The notes under the pieces are model-generated. The model did no database searches and was not told the DNA's origin. It saw only the letters and a list, made by a program, of their open reading frames with translations. From an uncultured Pseudomonadota bacterium (lineage in GTDB: Bacteria > Pseudomonadota > Gammaproteobacteria > Burkholderiales > Methylophilaceae): a stretch of DNA of 48,913 nucleotides. Both the position numbers and the translations under genes were made by a program. Shown one piece after another: positions 45,344 through 48,913 of this stretch (position 1 is the first letter of the stretch; every line of letters starts with the position of its first letter). The stretch spans positions 1-48,913 of the forward strand of contig CAILXF010000032.1 of NCBI GenBank assembly GCA_903838125.1, in the 5' to 3' direction.

Positions 45344-45751
45344 TTACTTACCGAAGAAGTAAGCGATTTCAATTGCAGCATTTTCTGCTGAATCTGAACC
45401 ATGAACAGCATTAGCATCAATGCTTTCAGCGAAATCAGCACGGATTGTGCCAGCAGCGGCTTCTTTTGGATTAGTTGCACCCATTAAATCACGGTGTATT
45501 TGCACTGCGTTTTCGCCTTCTAGGGCTTGAATCATTACAGGACCTGAAATCATGAATTTAACTAAATCACCAAAGAATGGGCGTGCAGCGTGAACTGCGT
45601 AAAAGCCTTCCGCTTCAGCTTGTGTTAATTGTGCCATTCTTGCAGCTACAATTTTTAAACCTGCATTTTCAAAACGTGTGTAGATTTTACCGATTACATT
45701 TTTTGCTACTGCATCAGGTTTGATGATAGAAAGCGTGCGTTGAACAGCCAT
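45344..45751 (-). CDS. ndk: Nucleoside diphosphate kinase
   Basis: This enzyme balances nucleoside triphosphates by a phosphohistidine mechanism. The 135-residue protein begins [20 protein letters not shown] and has the catalytic histidine in [20 protein letters not shown]. The C-terminus stops right after FFGK, several residues shorter than the common 141-143-residue form, which does not affect the active site. GGAG six bases before the ATG is a good ribosome-binding site. It heads ndk-rlmN-rodZ-ispG-hisS and is divergent from fhcB. Confidence 0.96.
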   Translation of the reverse strand: MAVQRTLSIIKPDAVAKNVIGKIYTRFENAGLKIVAARMAQLTQAEAEGFYAVHAARPFFGDLVKFMISGPVMIQALEGENAVQIHRDLMGATNPKEAAAGTIRADFAESIDANAVHGSDSAENAAIEIAYFFGK

Positions 45752-45852
45752 AACAACTCCATTAAATTAACTTATTGAAAAGAACGATAAAATACCATTT
45801 TTGGCACTTAAAATAAACCTACATTTTGCGATAGTTATTTGCAATAAGATTG

Positions 45853-45858
45853 TATAAA
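45853..45858 (+). promoter_or_regulatory. Candidate -10 box of fhcB
   Basis: TATAAA lies ten bases before the first fhcB ATG. TTGCAA (45839-45844) and TTGCGA (45826-45831) occur upstream but at spacings of 8 and 21 bases, neither ideal. If used, transcription would start within a few bases of ATG 45869, which would favour the later ATG 45890. Confidence 0.3.
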
Positions 45859-45868
45859 AGCTTTCACT

Positions 45869-47158
45869 ATGTGGCAAAATCCAACAGCGATGAAAATTCT
45901 TGATGATTCAGTTCAATTGATATCGGCCACCTGCCCTGCGTGTGGCTTACTTTGTGATGATCTGCTCGTAAGCAACTCCACGTCAATATCAGTTAAAAAT
46001 GGTTGTCAAAAAAGCCAAATTTTCTTTACACAAGCCGTTTCAAATACGAGCCCCAGCATGTTTGGAGTGGATTGTGATCTTAATGCGGCAGTCATAGCCG
46101 CCGCGAAAATTCTAAATGACAGCAACCAGCCTTTATTTGCTGGCTTAGGTACTGAGGTGCAAGGCATGCGTAGCGTGATGGCTTTGGCCGAGAAAGTAGG
46201 TGCTACCCTTGATCATATGCATAGTGAATCCACAGTACGCAACACATTAGCCATGCAAAATAGTGGCTGGCAAACCACCACGCTGACTGAAGTTAAAAAC
46301 CGTGCCGATCTAATCGTAGCCATCGGCACTAATATCGTTACTAGCCATCCGCGTTTTTTCGAAAAGTTAGTATGGAATGTTGATACCTTATTTAATAAAG
46401 CTACCCCTGAGGTGATTTTCTTAGCGGCAACTGGCAACACCAGTGCTGGTATTTCACCAGATGGCCACGCGCCCACCATCGTAACTGCGGAAACTGCAGA
46501 CTTACCAGCTATCATGAGCGCTTTAAATGCACTGGCGCACAACAAAACATTAGATGCTCACGAAATTGCCGGAGTGAGCTTGACTGCATTAAAAGCCGTG
46601 CTTGCAAAAATAAAAGCCGCTAAATATGCAGTAATTGTATGGTCAGTTGGCTGTTTAGAAATTACCCATGCAGAACTAACAGTGCAAAGCATTACCCAGC
46701 TTATCGCCACACTTAATGAAAACACCCGAGTCACAGGACTGCCACTAAACTCTGGCGACGGGGACTCCAGCATCAACAATGCCAGCGCCTGGCTAAGCGG
46801 TTACCCAACGCGTACTCGCTTTAATGTCCACCAACGCGGTGGAGAATTTAGCTACGACACTTATCACTATTCCACCCAACAACAACTTAACAATTGCGAT
46901 GGGCTATTATGGATTAGCACCTTTAATGCCTACGCTCCGCCGAGTAGCCTTGCTCCGACAATTGTTATCGGCCATCCTGATATGCAATTCACACAAGCCC
47001 CAGATGTATTTATTCCAGTTAGCATTCCAGGCTTGAATCAAGCTGGCACCATGTTCCGTATGGATAGCTCTGTGGCCTTACCGCTTAAGTCTTTGCGTAA
47101 GCAGGTCTTACCAACATTAAGTGACGTGCTTAGGCAGATTGAGACATTATTAGCATGA
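45869..47158 (+). CDS. fhcB: Formyltransferase/hydrolase complex subunit FhcB
   Basis: Fhc releases formate from the formyl-methanofuran-type cofactor in H4MPT-linked formaldehyde oxidation; FhcB is homologous to FwdB/FmdB of formylmethanofuran dehydrogenase. The 429-residue protein has the FwdB-like start ATCPACGLLCDDLLVSN, the PLFAGLGTEVQGMRSVMALAEKVGA segment and RADLIVAIGTNIVTSHPRFFEK. The bacterial form acts as a hydrolase and is not redox-active. The start may be ATG 45869 or 45890; neither has a clear ribosome-binding site. It overlaps fhcA by four bases and is divergent from ndk. Confidence 0.93.
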   Translation: MWQNPTAMKILDDSVQLISATCPACGLLCDDLLVSNSTSISVKNGCQKSQIFFTQAVSNTSPSMFGVDCDLNAAVIAAAKILNDSNQPLFAGLGTEVQGMRSVMALAEKVGATLDHMHSESTVRNTLAMQNSGWQTTTLTEVKNRADLIVAIGTNIVTSHPRFFEKLVWNVDTLFNKATPEVIFLAATGNTSAGISPDGHAPTIVTAETADLPAIMSALNALAHNKTLDAHEIAGVSLTALKAVLAKIKAAKYAVIVWSVGCLEITHAELTVQSITQLIATLNENTRVTGLPLNSGDGDSSINNASAWLSGYPTRTRFNVHQRGGEFSYDTYHYSTQQQLNNCDGLLWISTFNAYAPPSSLAPTIVIGHPDMQFTQAPDVFIPVSIPGLNQAGTMFRMDSSVALPLKSLRKQVLPTLSDVLRQIETLLA

Positions 47159-48831
47159 TTACTCAGCTTAAAAATGGCAAGCTGTACGATCCAACCAACG
47201 GCAAAGATGGCGTGATTCAGGATATTTATATTCGTGGCGGGCGTATTATTGACAAGCCCAATAGTACTGAAAAAATATCACATAGTATTGACCTAAGCGG
47301 AAAAGTCGTCATGGCCGGTGCCATTGATATGCATAGCCATATCGGCGGTGGAAAAATTAATATTGCGCGCATGATGTTGCCGGAATTTCAGGAATCACGC
47401 CGCTATAGCGAACCAGAAGCACATATCTGCAACCCTAATTGCAGTCACCATGCTACACCGAGCACGACTGAAACTGGCTTTCGCTACATAGAAATGGGAT
47501 ACACCGCAGCTTTTGAACCTGCCATGATGCCAATCAACGCTAGACAGGCGCATCTAGAAATGGCGGATACGCCCATGATAGACAAGGGCGGCTACGCCAT
47601 GCTTGGCAATGATGACTATTTCTTAAGATTGTTAGCAGCAGGCAAAGACCAAAAAGCCATTAACGACTATGTGGCTTGGACCTTGCACGCTACGCAGGCT
47701 ATTGGCATTAAGGTGGTCAATGCGGGTGGCATTAGTGCATTTAAGTTTAATCAACGCAAGCTTGACTTAGACGAAGCGCACAGCTATTACCAGGTTTCAG
47801 CACGCGACATTCTGAAAAGTTTAAGCCGCGCCGTGTATGACTTAGGTATCGCCAAGCCTCTGCATGTGCATTGCAATAACTTAGGCGCCGCTGGCAACTT
47901 TGAGACTACATTAAAAACCATAGAAGCAGCCGATGGCCTGCCTATGCACCTAACGCATATTCAGTTTCATAGCTATGGCACAGAAGGTGACCGTAAATTT
48001 TCATCAGCAGCCGCCGAAATTGCACAAGCCATCAACCAGCATAAAAATATCAGCGCTGATGTCGGCCAAATTCTTTTTGGCCAAACTGTCACAGCCTCTG
48101 CCGATAGCATGATGCAACAAATCAATGCCAAACATGCTAATCCTAAAAAATCTGTGATTATGGATATTGAGTGCGATGCTGGTTGCGGTGTTGTGCCTTT
48201 TAAGTACCGTGATCAGAACTTTGTTAACGCCCTGCAATGGGCGATAGGCTTAGAAATATTCCTCTCTGTCAACGACCCCTGGCGCATATTTTTAACGACC
48301 GACCATCCTAATGGGGCCCCGTTTACTAGCTACCCACATCTTATCCGTTTATTGATGGACAAAAGCTTCCGCAATGAGGCTTTTGCTAAGCTTAATTTGG
48401 ATGCGCAAGCCATGAGTAATCTTAAAAGCTTAGCGCGCGAGTATAGTCTTTATGAAATTGCCATTATGACTCGCGCCGGGCCAGCCAAACTTATCGGCAT
48501 GCATGATCGTGGGCATTTGGGCGTTGGCGCCGGCGCTGATATTGCCGTGTATAACGAACAAGCGGACCGCGAAGTCATGTTTTCCAAACCGGCTTATGTG
48601 TTTAAAGATGGTGAAATGGTGGTAAAAGCTGGCAAGGTCGTTAAAGTAACTTGGGGGGCAACTTATACCGCCAAGCCTGAATTTGATATAGGTGTAGAAC
48701 AAGACTTGAAGCAATATTTCGACCGCTACCACACCATGCAGTTAGCTAATTTCAAGATTGATGCTACTGAAATCAGTCAAGATGGCCGTGGTAGGATTAT
48801 TGTAAGTAAGCAACATCCAATAAGAAGCTAA
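47155..48831 (+). CDS. fhcA: Formyltransferase/hydrolase complex subunit FhcA
   Basis: FhcA is the amidohydrolase subunit, homologous to FwdA/FmdA, and hydrolyses the formyl cofactor to formate. The 558-residue protein has the metal-binding DMHSHIGGGKINIARMM (H60, H62), a FwdA-type Cys/His stretch HICNPNCSHHATPSTTETGFRYI, HVHCNNLGAAGNFETTL, MHLTHIQFHSYGTEGD and the TTDHPNGAPFTSYPHLIRLLMD loop with the catalytic aspartate. The composite C-terminal domain begins GHLGVGAGADIAVYN. It overlaps fhcB by four bases and is followed 12 bases later by another gene. Confidence 0.95.
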   Translation: MITQLKNGKLYDPTNGKDGVIQDIYIRGGRIIDKPNSTEKISHSIDLSGKVVMAGAIDMHSHIGGGKINIARMMLPEFQESRRYSEPEAHICNPNCSHHATPSTTETGFRYIEMGYTAAFEPAMMPINARQAHLEMADTPMIDKGGYAMLGNDDYFLRLLAAGKDQKAINDYVAWTLHATQAIGIKVVNAGGISAFKFNQRKLDLDEAHSYYQVSARDILKSLSRAVYDLGIAKPLHVHCNNLGAAGNFETTLKTIEAADGLPMHLTHIQFHSYGTEGDRKFSSAAAEIAQAINQHKNISADVGQILFGQTVTASADSMMQQINAKHANPKKSVIMDIECDAGCGVVPFKYRDQNFVNALQWAIGLEIFLSVNDPWRIFLTTDHPNGAPFTSYPHLIRLLMDKSFRNEAFAKLNLDAQAMSNLKSLAREYSLYEIAIMTRAGPAKLIGMHDRGHLGVGAGADIAVYNEQADREVMFSKPAYVFKDGEMVVKAGKVVKVTWGATYTAKPEFDIGVEQDLKQYFDRYHTMQLANFKIDATEISQDGRGRIIVSKQHPIRS

Positions 48832-48843
48832 AGGGGATTAACT

Positions 48844-48913
48844 ATGACTAGATTATATGGCAAAGAGCACCGTGGTATTCAAGATGAATTTGGTACTAGG
48901 AAGATGGCTGACC
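48844..48913 (+). CDS. Start of a further gene after fhcA, cut by the window edge
   Basis: An ATG preceded by AAGGGG at eight-base spacing opens a frame of 23 codons to the edge. The peptide LYGKEHRGIQDEFGTRKMAD resembles, from memory, the N-terminus of pyridoxamine-5'-phosphate-oxidase-like FMN proteins (pattern ...HRALQDRFDTRRLADR...). It does not look like the start of FhcD or FhcC, which I would expect next in the usual fhc order. The assignment is weak because so little is visible. Confidence 0.5.
   Translation, partial: MTRLYGKEHRGIQDEFGTRKMAD

Noticed and set aside
1-48913. CRISPR array, insertion sequence, prophage, toxin-antitoxin or defence island
   Set aside because: No regularly spaced repeats, transposase, integrase, tRNA-associated insertion or recognisable defence gene was seen; nearly all sequence is accounted for by housekeeping, efflux and C1-metabolism genes.

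Overview
This window looks like chromosome from a betaproteobacterial methylotroph of the Methylophilaceae (Methylotenera-like). The base composition is moderately AT-rich. The window carries the start of a formyltransferase/hydrolase operon (fhcB-fhcA) and a run of tetrahydromethanopterin/methanofuran-type genes (mfnB, a DUF447 protein, a dihydropteroate-synthase-like protein, a DmrB/AfpA-like flavoprotein). It also has prpD of the methylcitrate cycle and typical betaproteobacterial blocks (dnaX-ybaB-recR, hfq-hflX-hflK-hflC-hisZ-purA, rodZ-ispG-hisS-bamB-der). The genus is an inference; no rRNA lies in the window.

Layout. 1-1440: 3' part of prpD and its terminator. 1565-1658: 4.5S SRP RNA. 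1773-4515: a tiny leader ORF, then dnaX, ybaB and recR. 4507-7219 (minus): mtaD-like deaminase, ubiG, gph. 7221-8384 (minus): an OmpA-family porin with a clear promoter and terminator. 8538-18082 (minus): a long same-strand run that starts with hfq and continues through hflX, hflK, hflC, a DUF2065 protein, hisZ and purA into the C1-cofactor genes, ending with mfnB. 18280-19674 (minus): gltX. 19859-25671 (minus): a tripartite RND efflux operon, with a divergent TetR/AcrR-type regulator at 25867-26484 and an AcrR-box-like inverted repeat between them. 26568-31000: an unrecognised 107-residue protein, rimO, a small membrane protein, a ZIP transporter, a YgiD-type dioxygenase and a pterin carbinolamine dehydratase. 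31046-32353: a sugar-dehydrogenase-like lipoprotein. 32400-38661: pgeF and rluD, divergent from bamD, then der, bamB and a YfgM-like protein. 38729-45751 (minus): two oligopeptide ABC ATPases, hisS, ispG, rodZ, rlmN, ndk. 45869-end (plus): fhcB, fhcA and the first 23 codons of a further gene.

Functionally this is mostly housekeeping. It covers replication and recombination, ribosome and tRNA maturation, two of the five BAM subunits, membrane protease control, efflux and purine/histidine/isoprenoid synthesis. Woven into it is the methylotrophic formaldehyde-oxidation machinery: cofactor synthesis at 8538-11735 and the formylmethanofuran-type hydrolase complex at the right end. I see no CRISPR array, insertion sequence, prophage, tRNA or clear novel defence locus. 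The most interesting signals are small-scale. A nine-A slippery run in dnaX has stop codons directly behind it in both alternative frames. An 8-codon leader ORF is coupled to dnaX. The pterin dehydratase appears to use a non-ATG start. An AcrR-like operator sits at the efflux operon, and paired palindromes lie in the only empty stretch.
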